Counted from the first letter of the stretch, positions 8,008-17,507 are shown. The stretch is DNA of 36,298 bases from Selenomonadaceae bacterium (GCA_017475745.1 JAFVEZ010000013.1:1-36298), one strand, 5' to 3'. Notes: a model not told the origin generated them from the sequence alone. Translations and numbers: made by a program.

Positions 8008-11000
8008 ATGCTTGATGTTAATGTATTTGATTCCATGCGAATTGGTCTTGCCTCGGCAGAGAAGATACGCGAGTGGAGCCACGGTGAGGTGAAAAAACCG
8101 GAGACGATAAATTATCGTACTCTCAAGCCAGAACGTGATGGACTCTTCTGTGAGCGCATCTTTGGACCTACGCGCGACTGGGAATGTCACTGCGGCAAGT
8201 ACAAGCGGATTCGTTACAAGGGTATTGTCTGCGACCGTTGCGGCGTTGAAGTTACGCGTGCAAAGGTCAGACGTGAGAGAATGGGTCATATTGAGTTGGC
8301 AGCGCCAGTATCTCATATTTGGTACTTCAAGGGTATTCCTTCGCGCATGGGATTGATTCTTGATTTGTCACCACGAGCACTTGAGAAGGTTTTATACTTC
8401 GCAAGCTATATTGTGATTGATCCCGCTGATTCGGGACTCATTAAGAAGCAACTTCTTGTAGAGAGTGAATATAGAGCGGCAAGAGAGAAGTATGGCAAGG
8501 GTTTTAAGGTCGGTATGGGTGCTGAAGCTATCCAACAACTTCTCGAAGAGCTTGATCTTGAAAAGATGAGCGAAGAACTTCGTGAGGAGCTTAAAAGCGC
8601 TCCTGGACAGAAGAAGATCCGCGCCATTCGCCGCTTGGAAGTAGTTGAAGCTTTCAGAAAGAGCGGCAACAATCCAGCATGGATGATACTCAATGTCATT
8701 CCTGTGATTCCACCAGATTTAAGACCTATGGTTCAGCTTGACGGCGGACGTTTTGCGACTTCCGATCTCAATGATCTATACCGCCGTGTTATCAACAGAA
8801 ACAATCGACTTAAACGTCTGCTCGATCTTGGAGCACCTGATATAATTGTTCGCAACGAGAAGAGAATGTTGCAGGAAGCGGTAGATGCACTCATTGACAA
8901 CGGTCGTCGCGGTCGTCCCGTTACGGGTCCGGGCAATCGTCCGCTTAAATCTCTCTCCGATATGCTCAAAGGTAAGCAGGGCAGATTTAGACAAAACCTG
9001 CTTGGCAAGCGTGTCGACTATTCTGGTCGTTCGGTTATAGTCGTAGGTCCTGAGCTTAAACTTCACCAATGCGGTCTTCCTAAGGAAATGGCGTTGGAGC
9101 TGTTCAAGCCGTTTGTCATGAAGAAGCTCGTCTCCGACGGTCTCGTTGTCAATATCAAGGCCGCAAAGCGTAAAGTCGAGAGAGCTAATCCGGAGGTTTG
9201 GGACGTTCTCGAAGAAGTCATCAAAGAACACCCTGTACTCCTTAATCGTGCGCCTACACTTCACCGTCTTGGTATTCAAGCTTTTGAGCCGGTATTAACT
9301 GAAGGTCGCGCTCTCAAGCTGCACCCTCTTGCCTGTACAGCTTACAATGCTGACTTCGACGGTGACCAGATGGCAATCCATTTGCCACTCAGTGCAGAAG
9401 CCCAGGCGGAAGCACGTGTCTTGATGTTGGCAGCTAATCACATCTTGGCACCGAAAGACGGCAAACCTATCATTGTACCTACACAGGATATGGTGCTTGG
9501 AACGTATTACTTGACTATTCTCAAGCCTTCAGCACTTGGAACAGGCAGAGTCGTCACCGGCATTGCGGAAGCCTTAATGGCATATCAACAAGGCAAGTTG
9601 GATTTGCAGGCTGAGATCACTGCGCGTATCTCTCCTAAGGATTTGCCAAGACAACTTCAGCGTAAACTCGAAGCACAAGACGCAACTTCACTATTGGTGA
9701 AGACCTCAGTCGGCCGTATGATCTTCAATGAGATACTTCCACCAGAACTGCGCTATTACTATCAAGATAAAGAAGCCGACTCACCTCTAGTAGGTTGGCA
9801 CCTAGGTATATTAATGAACAAGCGCGAACTTGGTAAGCTTGTAGCGGCTTGCTATAAGTTTGGTGCAGCAAAGACCGCTGAGATCATCAACAATATCAAG
9901 AATCTTGGTTATCATTACGCCTGTAAAGCCGGCATGACCGTCGCTATCAGTGATGTTGAGGTTCCTGCTGCAAAGAAGGATATCATCAATGAGACCAAAG
10001 GTCGTGTCAACAGAGTTGAAAAGCAGTATACTCGCGGTCTTATAACCGAGAGTGAGCGCTACAAGATGGTCGTCGATCTTTGGACTGAAGCTACTAACAA
10101 AGTAGCTGACGCCATGATGGACAACCTCGCTGCTCAAGCTTCCAATGGTAACTTCAACCCAATCTTCATGATGGCTGACAGCGGCGCGCGCGGTAATAAG
10201 CAGCAAATGAGACAGCTTGCAGGTATGCGTGGTCTTATGGCTGATCCTTCCGGTAAGATCATTGACTTGCCTATCACCGCTAATTTCCGTGAAGGTCTGT
10301 CCGTTTCAGATTACTTCATATCCAGTCACGGCGCTCGAAAGGGTCTTGCCGATACTGCACTCAGAACGGCAGACAGCGGATATTTGACACGTCGTTTGGT
10401 TGATGTTGCTCAAGATGTGATCGTTCGCGAAGATGATTGTGACATCTCGACGATTAACCTTGATATCATGAAGGCAAAGCTCTGCGAAGATACCTTTGAT
10501 GCACTTGAGATTCTCAATGATATGTTGATGGGTAGAATCATTGCGGAGGACGTTATTGATACAGAGACGGGCGAAGTCCTGGTGAAGAATGACAGTATAC
10601 TTGATGAGGAAGCATTGACACTGATTGGTGAACACAACATACCGAATATAATGATCCGCGGCACTAGCTTCACAACGGAGCACTTCACTGGACATGTAAT
10701 GGTCAAGGAGACTGTCATACTTGGCACACATGATGCAACTGAGCGTGAACAGGTACATGAGAATATCGTTAAAGAGCTGCTCGGCAAGGAAGTTACCCGT
10801 GATGTGATTGATACTGTGTCAACATTCGTAAATCAAACTGTAACTTCAACCACTACCGTTAATGTCAACACCATTGATGTATCCGATTTCGCTTCAGAAG
10901 AGAGTATTCCGAACAATGAGACTAAATACATTGTACAAGTCGGCGATATACTGACTCGTGAACTCATTGATAATCTTTTGGCAAGTGATGCCAAGGAGAT

Positions 11001-12141
11001 ATACGTTCGCAATCATGCAATCCGCGGTATCGAAGTCGAAGCCATTAAGGAAGGCAGCGGTATCATTGAGAGCTTGCAAGATCGCATTGTCGGTCGTGTT
11101 TTGGCTGAAGATATTGTTGATCCTGAGACCGGCGAAGAGATTGGTTATGTCAACGAAACTATTGACGATGAGCTTGCTGACAAGATTGCCAAAGTTCGTG
11201 ATAGAGTCTCTATAAGATCGGTACTAACTTGTAAATCTCAATTCGGTGTTTGTAAGAAGTGCTACGGTAGAGATTTGGCTAATCAGTCTGAAGTTGAAGT
11301 CGGTGAAGCAGTAGGTATCATTGCCGCTCAGTCCATAGGTGAGCCGGGTACTCAGTTGACAATGCGTACTTTCCACACAGGCGGTGTTGCTGGTGAGGAT
11401 ATCACTCAAGGTCTGCCGCGTGTTGAGGAACTCTTTGAAGCTCGTAAGCCAAAGCATAATGCTATCATTGCTGAGGTTGAGGGCACGGCACATATTCGTA
11501 CTGATGAGAAAGGTCTAAAACAAGTTGTCATAAATCCCGCTGAAATACGTGAAGATGGTACTGGCACTCAGCCACGTGACTATACAATACCTTACGGTGC
11601 AAGACTTGCTGTTACCGATGGTGCTTATATTAAAGCAGGCGATAAACTCACTGAAGGTGCAGTCAATCCTCATGATATACTGAGGATTTGTGGACTTCGT
11701 GAGACCCAACGCTACTTGGTCTATGAAGTACAAAAGGTCTATAAGAGCCAAGGTGTTGAGATTAACGATAAACATATTGAGGTTATGGTCAGACAGATGC
11801 TCCATAAGGTGAAGATCGAAGAGAGCGGTACGACGGACTTCTTGCCTGGTGAGTACGTTGATCTTAATGCATTTGAAGCAGCAAACACCAAGGCGATTGA
11901 AGAAGGTGGAGAGCCTGCTGTTGCGAAGCCAATTCTTCTGGGTATCACAAAGGCTTCACTCGCAACGGATTCATTCCTGTCGGCAGCTTCATTCCAGGAG
12001 ACTACCAGGGTCTTGACAGATGCCGCTATCAAGGGCAAAGTTGATCCGCTGATCGGTCTCAAGGAGAATGTCATCATAGGTAAGCTGATACCTGCAGGTA
12101 CAGGCATGCCGTGTTACCGTGGATTAGAGGCGGTTGAGTAA
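8008..12141 (+). CDS. rpoC: DNA-directed RNA polymerase subunit beta' with a large insertion
   Basis: Beta' subunit, 1377 residues. The first zinc site is C60, C62, C75, C78. The catalytic Mg2+ loop NADFDGDQ carries D449, D451 and D453, and the trigger-loop segment MRTFHTGG starts at residue 1119. The second zinc site is C811, C1075, C1082, C1085. The first two of these cysteines are 264 residues apart, against 74 in E. coli (C814-C888), so about 190 residues are inserted here. Within the insertion, the GRxxAEDxxDxETGE module at about 842-856 recurs at about 1029-1043. The start is the ATG at 8008 ([16 protein letters not shown]), with GGAG 9 nt upstream. A TTG five codons earlier is less likely. 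It is cotranscribed with rpoB. Confidence 0.98.
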   Translation: MLDVNVFDSMRIGLASAEKIREWSHGEVKKPETINYRTLKPERDGLFCERIFGPTRDWECHCGKYKRIRYKGIVCDRCGVEVTRAKVRRERMGHIELAAPVSHIWYFKGIPSRMGLILDLSPRALEKVLYFASYIVIDPADSGLIKKQLLVESEYRAAREKYGKGFKVGMGAEAIQQLLEELDLEKMSEELREELKSAPGQKKIRAIRRLEVVEAFRKSGNNPAWMILNVIPVIPPDLRPMVQLDGGRFATSDLNDLYRRVINRNNRLKRLLDLGAPDIIVRNEKRMLQEAVDALIDNGRRGRPVTGPGNRPLKSLSDMLKGKQGRFRQNLLGKRVDYSGRSVIVVGPELKLHQCGLPKEMALELFKPFVMKKLVSDGLVVNIKAAKRKVERANPEVWDVLEEVIKEHPVLLNRAPTLHRLGIQAFEPVLTEGRALKLHPLACTAYNADFDGDQMAIHLPLSAEAQAEARVLMLAANHILAPKDGKPIIVPTQDMVLGTYYLTILKPSALGTGRVVTGIAEALMAYQQGKLDLQAEITARISPKDLPRQLQRKLEAQDATSLLVKTSVGRMIFNEILPPELRYYYQDKEADSPLVGWHLGILMNKRELGKLVAACYKFGAAKTAEIINNIKNLGYHYACKAGMTVAISDVEVPAAKKDIINETKGRVNRVEKQYTRGLITESERYKMVVDLWTEATNKVADAMMDNLAAQASNGNFNPIFMMADSGARGNKQQMRQLAGMRGLMADPSGKIIDLPITANFREGLSVSDYFISSHGARKGLADTALRTADSGYLTRRLVDVAQDVIVREDDCDISTINLDIMKAKLCEDTFDALEILNDMLMGRIIAEDVIDTETGEVLVKNDSILDEEALTLIGEHNIPNIMIRGTSFTTEHFTGHVMVKETVILGTHDATEREQVHENIVKELLGKEVTRDVIDTVSTFVNQTVTSTTTVNVNTIDVSDFASEESIPNNETKYIVQVGDILTRELIDNLLASDAKEIYVRNHAIRGIEVEAIKEGSGIIESLQDRIVGRVLAEDIVDPETGEEIGYVNETIDDELADKIAKVRDRVSIRSVLTCKSQFGVCKKCYGRDLANQSEVEVGEAVGIIAAQSIGEPGTQLTMRTFHTGGVAGEDITQGLPRVEELFEARKPKHNAIIAEVEGTAHIRTDEKGLKQVVINPAEIREDGTGTQPRDYTIPYGARLAVTDGAYIKAGDKLTEGAVNPHDILRICGLRETQRYLVYEVQKVYKSQGVEINDKHIEVMVRQMLHKVKIEESGTTDFLPGEYVDLNAFEAANTKAIEEGGEPAVAKPILLGITKASLATDSFLSAASFQETTRVLTDAAIKGKVDPLIGLKENVIIGKLIPAGTGMPCYRGLEAVE

Positions 12142-12143
12142 TA

Positions 12144-12395
12144 GTGTTTCCCTGTGAACGCTGTGGCATCTGCTGTCGAAGAGTTGGCACTGTGCCTATT
12201 GCAAAAGATATAGCCTTGCCGAGTGGTGTGTGCAAGTATCTCAATGAAGAGACTAACCTCTGCAGCATCTATTCGACAAGGCCGATCTTCTGTAACGTTG
12301 ATGCCTACTACGATAAGTACTTGAAAGATATAATGTCTCGCGAAGAGTTCTATAAGCGCAATAAAGAGACATGTCGACAAATGCAGAACCAATAA
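12144..12395 (+). CDS. YkgJ-family cysteine cluster protein
   Basis: An 83-residue protein starting at a GTG 2 bp after the rpoC stop codon, so probably translated by coupling. It has eight cysteines (4, 7, 10, 11, 30, 40, 50, 76). The pattern CxxCGxCC near the N-terminus, followed by C-x9-C (residues 30 and 40) and a later Cys in RPxFCN, is typical of the YkgJ/UPF0153 group, presumed to bind zinc or an Fe-S cluster. The precise role is unknown. The ribosome binding site is weak (GAGG 13 nt upstream). A terminator follows 13 bp after the stop, closing the rpoBC transcript. Confidence 0.85.
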   Translation: MFPCERCGICCRRVGTVPIAKDIALPSGVCKYLNEETNLCSIYSTRPIFCNVDAYYDKYLKDIMSREEFYKRNKETCRQMQNQ

Positions 12396-12408
12396 ATTCA
12401 AACAAAAA

Positions 12409-12437
12409 GCTCCGATATTCATTGCGAAGATCGGAGC
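12409..12437. terminator. Bidirectional terminator between the rpoBC operon and tRNA-Leu
   Basis: GCTCCGAT (12409-12416) and ATCGGAGC (12430-12437) form a perfect 8-bp stem with a 13-nt loop. Rightward it is followed by CTTTAATTT, leftward by TTTTTGTTTG. It can end the rpoB-rpoC-ykgJ transcript and the leftward tRNA transcript. Confidence 0.85.
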
Positions 12438-12472
12438 CTTTAATTTATGTCAAGTATTTAATCATTCAATAT

Positions 12473-12559
12473 TGGTGCCGAAGGCCGGGGTCGAACCGGC
12501 ACGTTGTTGCCAACGGCAGATTTTGAGTCTGCTGCGTCTGCCAATTCCGCCACTTCGGC
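12473..12559 (-). tRNA. tRNA-Leu, anticodon CAA
   Basis: Reverse-strand cloverleaf of 87 nt including an encoded CCA (12473-12475). The acceptor stem is GCCGAAG/CTTCGGC with discriminator A. The D-arm region TGGCGGAATTGGCAGACGC is leucine-like. The anticodon stem GCAGA/TCTGC holds loop CTCAAAA, giving anticodon CAA (reads UUG). A long class II variable arm (GTTGGCAACAAC) precedes the T-arm GCCGG-TTCGACC-CCGGC. It is a stand-alone gene with its own promoter and a shared terminator. Confidence 0.97.
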
Positions 12560-12567
12560 ACGAAGAT

Positions 12568-12596
12568 ATTGTAACACTTACCACCAAACTTGTCAA
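12568..12596 (-). promoter_or_regulatory. Consensus promoter of tRNA-Leu
   Basis: Minus strand: -35 TTGACA (12591-12596), 17-bp spacer, -10 TACAAT (12568-12573). The predicted start is only a few bases ahead of the mature 5' end at 12559. Confidence 0.85.
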
Positions 12597-12677
12597 CAAA
12601 AATTTTATCAAACCTATTTAAGTATACCTTAACTATAGCTAATCCTTGTCGAATCGCCAACAAATTGTAATACCAGA

Positions 12678-13913
12678 TTAAATGTTGAGATTAGATTTAA
12701 TGCGGTTCATAGCTTCAATCGTATTGTTGCGGTCACCGAAAGAAGTTAATCTGAAATAACCTTCACCGCATGGGCCAAAACCTGCGCCCGGCGTACCGAC
12801 GACATTTACCTCATTTAAAAGTTTATCAAAGAAGTCCCAGCTCTTCATTCCATTTGGGGTCTTGAGCCAAATATATGGAGCATTAACGCCACCGTAGGCT
12901 TGCAGCCCAACCTCATTGAGACCTTCGCGAATGATTTTGGCATTCTCCATGTAGTATCCAATAAGCTCTTTGACTTGTGATTGACCTTCTTCAGAATAAA
13001 TAGCCTCGGCACCACGCTGGACAATATAGGCAGTGCCGTTAAATTTAGTAGTCTGTCTGCGTAACCAAAGGTTTTTAAGAGGTACTCTCTCGCCATGATG
13101 ATTGGCACCTGTCAGCTCACGTGGAATGACAACATAACCGCAGCGAGTACCTGTAAAGCCTGCCGTTTTACTGAATGATCTAAACTCAATGGCACAATCA
13201 CGGGCACCATCAACTTCATATATAGACCTTGGAACATCATCTTCAGTGATGTAAGCAGCATAGGCAGAGTCGTAAAGAATGATGGAATCATTTGCCTTGG
13301 CATAATCGACCCACATCTCGAGGGCATCTTTTGATAAAGTAGTGCCAGTTGGATTATTTGGAGAACAAAGATAAATTAAGTCGACATGCTCTGTCGGTAT
13401 AGACGGTGAGAAACCATTCTCCGAAATACAAGGCAGATAAACAACACCCTCAAAGTGTCCGTCAGACTGCAATTCACCTGTACGCCCTGCCATTACATTC
13501 GTATCAAGATAAACCGGATAGACCGGGTCGGCAATAGCTATCTTGTTGTTGAGTCCAAATATCTCTTGAATGTTGCCACAATCGCACTTTGAGCCGTCAC
13601 TTATAAATATTTCGTCTATATCGACGTTGAGACCGCGGCGCTTGTAATTGTAGTCGGCGATCTTATCACGTAAAAATTCATAACCTTGTTCGGGACCATA
13701 GCCGCGGAATGTTTCAGCACTCGACATCTCATCAACCGCATGTTTCATTGCGTCAATGCAAACCCTTGGCAGTGGCTGTGTAACATCGCCAATCCCCAAG
13801 CGAATGATCTTGGCACTTGGATTTTTTGATTGAAATGTCGCGACACGTTTTGCTATCTCACTGAACAGATAACTACCCGGCAATTTTTGATAATTGTCAT
13901 TAATAAACGCCAT
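12678..13913 (-). CDS. dapL: LL-diaminopimelate aminotransferase
   Basis: A PLP-dependent fold-type I aminotransferase of 411 residues, the usual DapL length. It converts tetrahydrodipicolinate directly to LL-diaminopimelate, bypassing the succinylase and acetylase routes to lysine and peptidoglycan. Landmarks are [11 protein letters not shown] near the N-terminus, [39 protein letters not shown] and the PLP-lysine segment [15 protein letters not shown]. The start is the ATG at 13911-13913 ([12 protein letters not shown]), with AAGAGGTG upstream. An in-frame start 17 codons earlier has no ribosome binding site. Together with dapB further right it indicates the DapL pathway. The 80 bp after the gene show no convincing terminator. 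Confidence 0.96.
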   Translation of the reverse strand: MAFINDNYQKLPGSYLFSEIAKRVATFQSKNPSAKIIRLGIGDVTQPLPRVCIDAMKHAVDEMSSAETFRGYGPEQGYEFLRDKIADYNYKRRGLNVDIDEIFISDGSKCDCGNIQEIFGLNNKIAIADPVYPVYLDTNVMAGRTGELQSDGHFEGVVYLPCISENGFSPSIPTEHVDLIYLCSPNNPTGTTLSKDALEMWVDYAKANDSIILYDSAYAAYITEDDVPRSIYEVDGARDCAIEFRSFSKTAGFTGTRCGYVVIPRELTGANHHGERVPLKNLWLRRQTTKFNGTAYIVQRGAEAIYSEEGQSQVKELIGYYMENAKIIREGLNEVGLQAYGGVNAPYIWLKTPNGMKSWDFFDKLLNEVNVVGTPGAGFGPCGEGYFRLTSFGDRNNTIEAMNRIKSNLNI

Positions 13914-13954
13914 ATTCACACCTCTTAAAATTGTCATATTTAACGCTACTAAAC

Positions 13955-13981
13955 AGCCGCCCAATCAATCAGGCGGCTTTT
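13955..13981. terminator. GC-rich hairpin between the flagellar genes and dapL
   Basis: AGCCGCC (13955-13961) and GGCGGCT (13972-13978) form a perfect 7-bp stem with a 10-nt loop. Leftward, the direction of the fliJ module, it is followed by GTTTAG, a weak T-tract; rightward by TTTT. It lies 10 bp after the last flagellar gene's stop codon, so it probably ends that operon at least partly. Confidence 0.6.
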
Positions 13982-13988
13982 AACATCA

Positions 13989-14651
13989 TTATTGTTCTTC
14001 TTCAGGATTAACTACGTTTTCGTTCGTCTGCCTATCGTAAGGTGACGAACCTACACGCTGTTGAGTACCCTCATATAACATTTGAGTTATCTGCGCGGCA
14101 AGTGTAGGATCCATCTTTGCAAGAATTTTACCGGCAGCATCTTCGTCCATCTTCTGCATAATCAAAACCGCCGTATCAGCTTCAACATAACCCAGAGCTT
14201 CGGCTGCTTCCTCTGCCTTCATGTTACCATATATCCTAGCAAGTTTGGAAACACGCTTTTTCTCAGCCGCTTCGCGTTCCTGCATCTGTTTCTCTATGTC
14301 TTTTTGTGATACTTTCACATCTTTGGATTTTTTCTTCTCAGATTTGATCTCTGCCTTTGCCGAAAGATTATTGCCTTGCAGATTGACAGTTTCTATCTTG
14401 GATTTATCTTCTTGTTCTACAATAACTTCTTCTTCTTCTTCGACATAACCTTCAGGCTTCTCGAAGAATTCACCAACTACAGGAAGTTTCCAGAGTTTAA
14501 GGACTTCGTTTACTTGTTGTGTCTGTTCACTGTCAATAAGTTGGAAATAAACACCAGCAGCAAATCCGCCAACTGCCAAAATCAACAACATAAATATAAA
14601 CAATAGGAATTTGACTATCTTTCCGATAAATCCACCCTTTTTTCCTGCCAT
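13989..14651 (-). CDS. MotE/YlxF-like flagellar membrane protein
   Basis: A 220-residue protein with a basic N-terminus, one transmembrane segment (about 11-33), an acidic stretch (EEEEEV), and a charged coiled-coil region (about 100-150). The C-terminal domain (about 140-205: ARIYGNMKAEEAAEAL, VLIMQKMDEDAAGKILAKMD) resembles the MgtE-N/FliG-like repeat of MotE family proteins. In Bacillus the equivalent YlxF follows fliJ in the fla/che operon, and here fliJ lies two genes upstream. It probably acts near the flagellar motor or export gate in the inner membrane. The ribosome binding site is GGGAG at 7 nt. The assignment comes from domain pattern and context. Confidence 0.8.
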   Translation of the reverse strand: MAGKKGGFIGKIVKFLLFIFMLLILAVGGFAAGVYFQLIDSEQTQQVNEVLKLWKLPVVGEFFEKPEGYVEEEEEVIVEQEDKSKIETVNLQGNNLSAKAEIKSEKKKSKDVKVSQKDIEKQMQEREAAEKKRVSKLARIYGNMKAEEAAEALGYVEADTAVLIMQKMDEDAAGKILAKMDPTLAAQITQMLYEGTQQRVGSSPYDRQTNENVVNPEEEQ

Positions 14652-14684
14652 TTCCTCACTCCCGATATATTACAAGTTTGTGAC

Positions 14685-15572
14685 TTATCTGTACAAATCC
14701 ATGACACGACCCACATAATGCTGAGTCTCACCATAAGGCGGAATACCGCCATATCTCTGTACTGCACCTGGTCCAGCATTATAAGCAGCTACGGCCTTTC
14801 TTACATTGCCGTCGAAAGTATCCAGCATTTGTTTCAAATACTTGGCACCGCCCTCAATATTCTGTTGCTCATCGTAAGGATCAACACCAAGACCGCGTGC
14901 AGTCTCCGGCATTAGCTGCATGACACCAACTGCACCTGCATCTGATATGTCATTTTGATTCATGTTTGATTCTGCAATGGCAACCGCTTTGACGAGCCTA
15001 GGATCAACATCATATTTCTCAGCAGCAGCCGTTATCATATCTTCAGTGCTCATATTTGAACCAAAAGTCAACCTTTTGGTTTCACGGGTTGGGGTTTCTA
15101 CCTCTTCCTCGTCGACTCTTTCAGGTTGTTGTTCGGCAGGTTTTGAAGATATAGCTGCGAATGGATTTATAGCCTTGTTTATAGAGGAAGGCAAGGCTTC
15201 TTCACCAGGGAAAGTACTTGGAGTTGATGAACGTGTAGAAATTGTAGTTGTTGGTTCTACTGTCTTCACTGATTTAACATTTGTCGATTTATCTGTAGTA
15301 TTATCTGTACCGAAAGTCTCAATTTCATTAGCATTATCGACTTTTGCAACTTGTTGAGTTTTTGTCGATTTTGTAGTTTTTTCTAAAGTAGGACTTTTAA
15401 GTTGTACCTGTACTTTTTCTAATTCCTTGTTAAGTATGGTTTGAAAATCTTGCCCTTGTACACCGCCAATGCCAAATCTTCTCTCTATTTCACCAATGCG
15501 CTGCCTTACTCTATCAACGCCGGCAAGGTGACCTTCAAAACCGGCTATGGCATCAATTCTGTCTATCACCAA
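14685..15572 (-). CDS. Lytic transglycosylase (SLT domain) in the flagellar operon
   Basis: A 295-residue protein. The C-terminal SLT domain (about 172-295) has the catalytic glutamate in AIAESN (E201), followed by GAVGVMQLMPETA, AKYLKQML and AYNAGPGAV. These are the hallmarks of Slt/MltE-type murein lytic transglycosylases, which cleave the MurNAc-GlcNAc bond. The N-terminal 50 residues are helical, and residues 60-165 are a Thr/Ser/Glu/Pro-rich linker. There is no signal peptide or transmembrane segment. This suggests export by the flagellar type III apparatus, as for FlgJ-type enzymes, to open peptidoglycan for the rod (inference). It starts with TTG, with GAAGG 8 nt upstream, 15 bp after fliJ. 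Confidence 0.9.
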   Translation of the reverse strand: MVIDRIDAIAGFEGHLAGVDRVRQRIGEIERRFGIGGVQGQDFQTILNKELEKVQVQLKSPTLEKTTKSTKTQQVAKVDNANEIETFGTDNTTDKSTNVKSVKTVEPTTTISTRSSTPSTFPGEEALPSSINKAINPFAAISSKPAEQQPERVDEEEVETPTRETKRLTFGSNMSTEDMITAAAEKYDVDPRLVKAVAIAESNMNQNDISDAGAVGVMQLMPETARGLGVDPYDEQQNIEGGAKYLKQMLDTFDGNVRKAVAAYNAGPGAVQRYGGIPPYGETQHYVGRVMDLYR

Positions 15573-15587
15573 ATCATCGCCCTTCTA

Positions 15588-16037
15588 TTAACTACCTCTG
15601 ACATAGAGCTGTAAACCTATCTCATCAAGCATCTTCTGTTCTTCAAATAATAATTCTTCATTGTACTCACGCAAACGCTTCTCTTTGAGCTGTTCAATGC
15701 TCTTTAAATATGTCATCAAATCCATTAGCGCCTTTAGTTTACGTTGCCGTTCTTCAGTGGTTTTCAAGATTAGTTGCTGCTGATTTTCGATCTGCTGTCT
15801 TTTCCAGTTGAAGAAGGCATTATACGTCATTATGACGCCGATTGTGACTTTTTTGCCCTCGCCTGTAAGTTCTGCATATTCGTTTTGACCTTGCTTCATT
15901 TCTTGCAAAAGTGCTTGCAACACTAGTTTGTATTCTTCAAGTTTCCTAGAAACTTCTGCAAATTTTAATTCCGCATCGTCTTTTTTGCGTCTTGTAACTT
16001 TTAGCAGAGTCTCAAGCTGAAATTTAAATTTTTTCAT
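15588..16037 (-). CDS. fliJ: Flagellar export chaperone FliJ
   Basis: A 149-residue, almost fully helical protein starting MKKFKFQLETLLKVTRRKKDDAE, the typical FliJ N-terminus. It is rich in Lys, Glu and Gln, with heptad-like leucines throughout (coiled coil). FliJ binds the FliI ATPase ring and the export gate FlhA and escorts type III substrates. The usual upstream partners fliH and fliI are absent. Instead a good promoter lies about 50 bp upstream, so this is a separate transcription unit. The ATG has no recognisable Shine-Dalgarno sequence within 12 nt, which is unusual in this window. Conservation of FliJ proteins is low, so the call rests on the N-terminus, length and neighbours. Confidence 0.85.
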   Translation of the reverse strand: MKKFKFQLETLLKVTRRKKDDAELKFAEVSRKLEEYKLVLQALLQEMKQGQNEYAELTGEGKKVTIGVIMTYNAFFNWKRQQIENQQQLILKTTEERQRKLKALMDLMTYLKSIEQLKEKRLREYNEELLFEEQKMLDEIGLQLYVRGS

Positions 16038-16085
16038 CGTTATTTAATAATACCAATCTATTTATTTAATTATTTTTGACCAACG

Positions 16086-16114
16086 ATTATAATATCTTGC
16101 AAAAATTGTGCTAA
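16086..16114 (-). promoter_or_regulatory. Promoter of the fliJ module
   Basis: Minus strand: -35 TTAGCA (16109-16114), 17-bp spacer, -10 TATAAT (16086-16091). It is sigma-A-like and shows no sigma-28 (TAAA/CCGATA) pattern. Confidence 0.6.
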
Positions 16115-16550
16115 TTTCGTACCTCTCTCTTGTACAGACTTTAAATTAAGAGTGAAGAGCGGTATTGTGACAGTTGATATAAATCTTAACTTCTTGCATT
16201 ATCGCAGGTGGCATATCCACTAATTTCATGCTACACTTGTTTTTTTAGTGTGATTACCTCAGCGTTAAATTTCTATTCGACTTTTTGTTATGCTGATTTG
16301 ATTCTTCATAAAGTAAAAATTTCCTGCATTAAGTGCAAAAAGTTCGCTTGCTATTATTCCACTAATAATAACAATAATTATTTTATAGAACTATCTATTG
16401 ATGAAAAAATAGTATTTTGATAAAATTAATTGTATCATTAAGAGAATATATTGTTATATAATAGCAAGTTTTATCATTATAGTCAATATATTGAATATGT
16501 AAATTTATTGAATGGTGTTTGTAGTGTTTGTTTTTAATTGCAAAAATTTG
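16115..16550. other. Gene-poor AT-rich intergenic stretch
   Basis: About 435 bp between the fliJ promoter and the next promoter, increasingly AT-rich to the right. A rightward open frame of about 70 codons (16208-16420) has no ribosome binding site and low-complexity composition, and I do not accept it as a gene. I see no tRNA, riboswitch or strong terminator here. Confidence 0.6.
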
Positions 16551-16579
16551 TTGCAGTGGTGATTGATTTTTGATACAAT
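16551..16579 (+). promoter_or_regulatory. Promoter of the unknown-protein/ProC-like unit
   Basis: -35 TTGCAG (16551-16556), 17-bp spacer, -10 TACAAT (16574-16579), 29 bp upstream of the first ATG. Confidence 0.65.
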
Positions 16580-16608
16580 ATAAAGAAAACTTATAGGAGG
16601 TTCAAAAT

Positions 16609-17154
16609 ATGGCATTTGGCAGACAGGACAATAAGTCGAACGACAACGCCGATATGAAGATTGTAAAATTTACTACAATGGTACAAGAAGTTGATCATTA
16701 TCTCTTGGGTTCGAGCGGTCGTACGGGTGGTGTCTTCATCTTCGGCAAGTATAAGGTTTATTACTCTCAAATTCTCAAAAGGTACAATGCTGATCCCTTT
16801 ATCTCTGTGATGGAAAATATCTTTAATCCTGGAAAATCGGGTCCTGTTGACTTGATTGATGAAATGGAAGTAATCCGTAGCTTCAAAGAAATGAAAAACA
16901 AAACCGAAAAGAAGTTCAATGAATACTATCGCCTTATTTTCTGGTTGCTCTTCGCTGCTGCAGTCAACGATGAGATTTATAACAACGAGCTTCCGACTAT
17001 TGCCGATTTTGCATATTGCCTTGAATTTAATGAAAAGATGATGGGTGATTGGTGCGTCGTCGTCGACTACCTCTTGAGTGGTAATCATATCAGCGAAGCC
17101 AGCAAACTGCCGCTTGAATCTCCAGAAGGTATCTCATACTTCCTTCACAAGTAG
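16609..17154 (+). CDS. Hypothetical protein, 181 aa
   Basis: Not recognised. It is a soluble-looking protein: a polar N-terminus with several Asn and Asp, then a mixed alpha/beta pattern containing GRTGGVFIFGKYKVYYSQILKR. A charged helical stretch (EMKNKTEKKFNEYY) is followed by a hydrophobic segment (LIFWLLFAAAV) that is too short and isolated to be a sure membrane helix. The C-terminal half has WCVVVDYLLSG. There is no signal peptide and no Cys pair for metal binding. Translation is well supported: AGGAGG 8 nt before the ATG and a good promoter. The next gene follows after 11 bp, so it forms an operon with the 113-residue protein and probably the ProC-like protein. Confidence 0.8.
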   Translation: MAFGRQDNKSNDNADMKIVKFTTMVQEVDHYLLGSSGRTGGVFIFGKYKVYYSQILKRYNADPFISVMENIFNPGKSGPVDLIDEMEVIRSFKEMKNKTEKKFNEYYRLIFWLLFAAAVNDEIYNNELPTIADFAYCLEFNEKMMGDWCVVVDYLLSGNHISEASKLPLESPEGISYFLHK

Positions 17155-17165
17155 GATGTGATATT

Positions 17166-17507
17166 ATGGCAAAAAGAGTAAAAGTTATACCTATTGAAAG
17201 AGATAAAAATCTCAAAAACAACAAAGGTCGTCCAACTTACCGCACACTCAAATCAGCTCCCATTAATCTGTCAGAGCAGCAGAAGACTGGGGCCGTGAAG
17301 CTCTTCAATATGGCGAAAGGTATCTTGGTGAATACCGTTCTTGATGTTGACATAAATTCCAGAAGGATTGAGTATATGGCTGCACATATCCTAGGTAATA
17401 TTGAATTTGACATTGATGCCGGCTCCAGACCGCTTGAAAATGCCGTTCATAATTCAAACATGCGCGGCGGTATTCAAAAATACATTAAATCTATATCTTA
17501 TCAGTAA
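17166..17507 (+). CDS. Hypothetical protein, 113 aa
   Basis: Not recognised. It has a strongly basic N-terminal third (MAKRVKVIPIERDKNLKNNK and further Lys/Arg) and then a helical region beginning SEQQKTGAVKLFNMAKGIL. The C-terminus is rich in Asn, Arg and Gly (SNMRGGIQKYIKS). There is no signal peptide, transmembrane segment or Cys. The basic region could bind nucleic acid or an acidic partner (speculative). The ATG is preceded by TAGGATGTGA. It lies 11 bp after the 181-residue protein and 130 bp before the ProC-like gene. Confidence 0.78.
   Translation: MAKRVKVIPIERDKNLKNNKGRPTYRTLKSAPINLSEQQKTGAVKLFNMAKGILVNTVLDVDINSRRIEYMAAHILGNIEFDIDAGSRPLENAVHNSNMRGGIQKYIKSISYQ

Noticed and set aside
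8776..9279. 167-codon open frame antisense to rpoC
   Set aside because: It is a shadow of a highly conserved coding region, with no ribosome binding site or family resemblance.
16208..16420. 70-codon open frame in the gap right of fliJ
   Set aside because: No ribosome binding site, low-complexity Asn/Tyr/Ile composition, and AT-rich non-coding surroundings.
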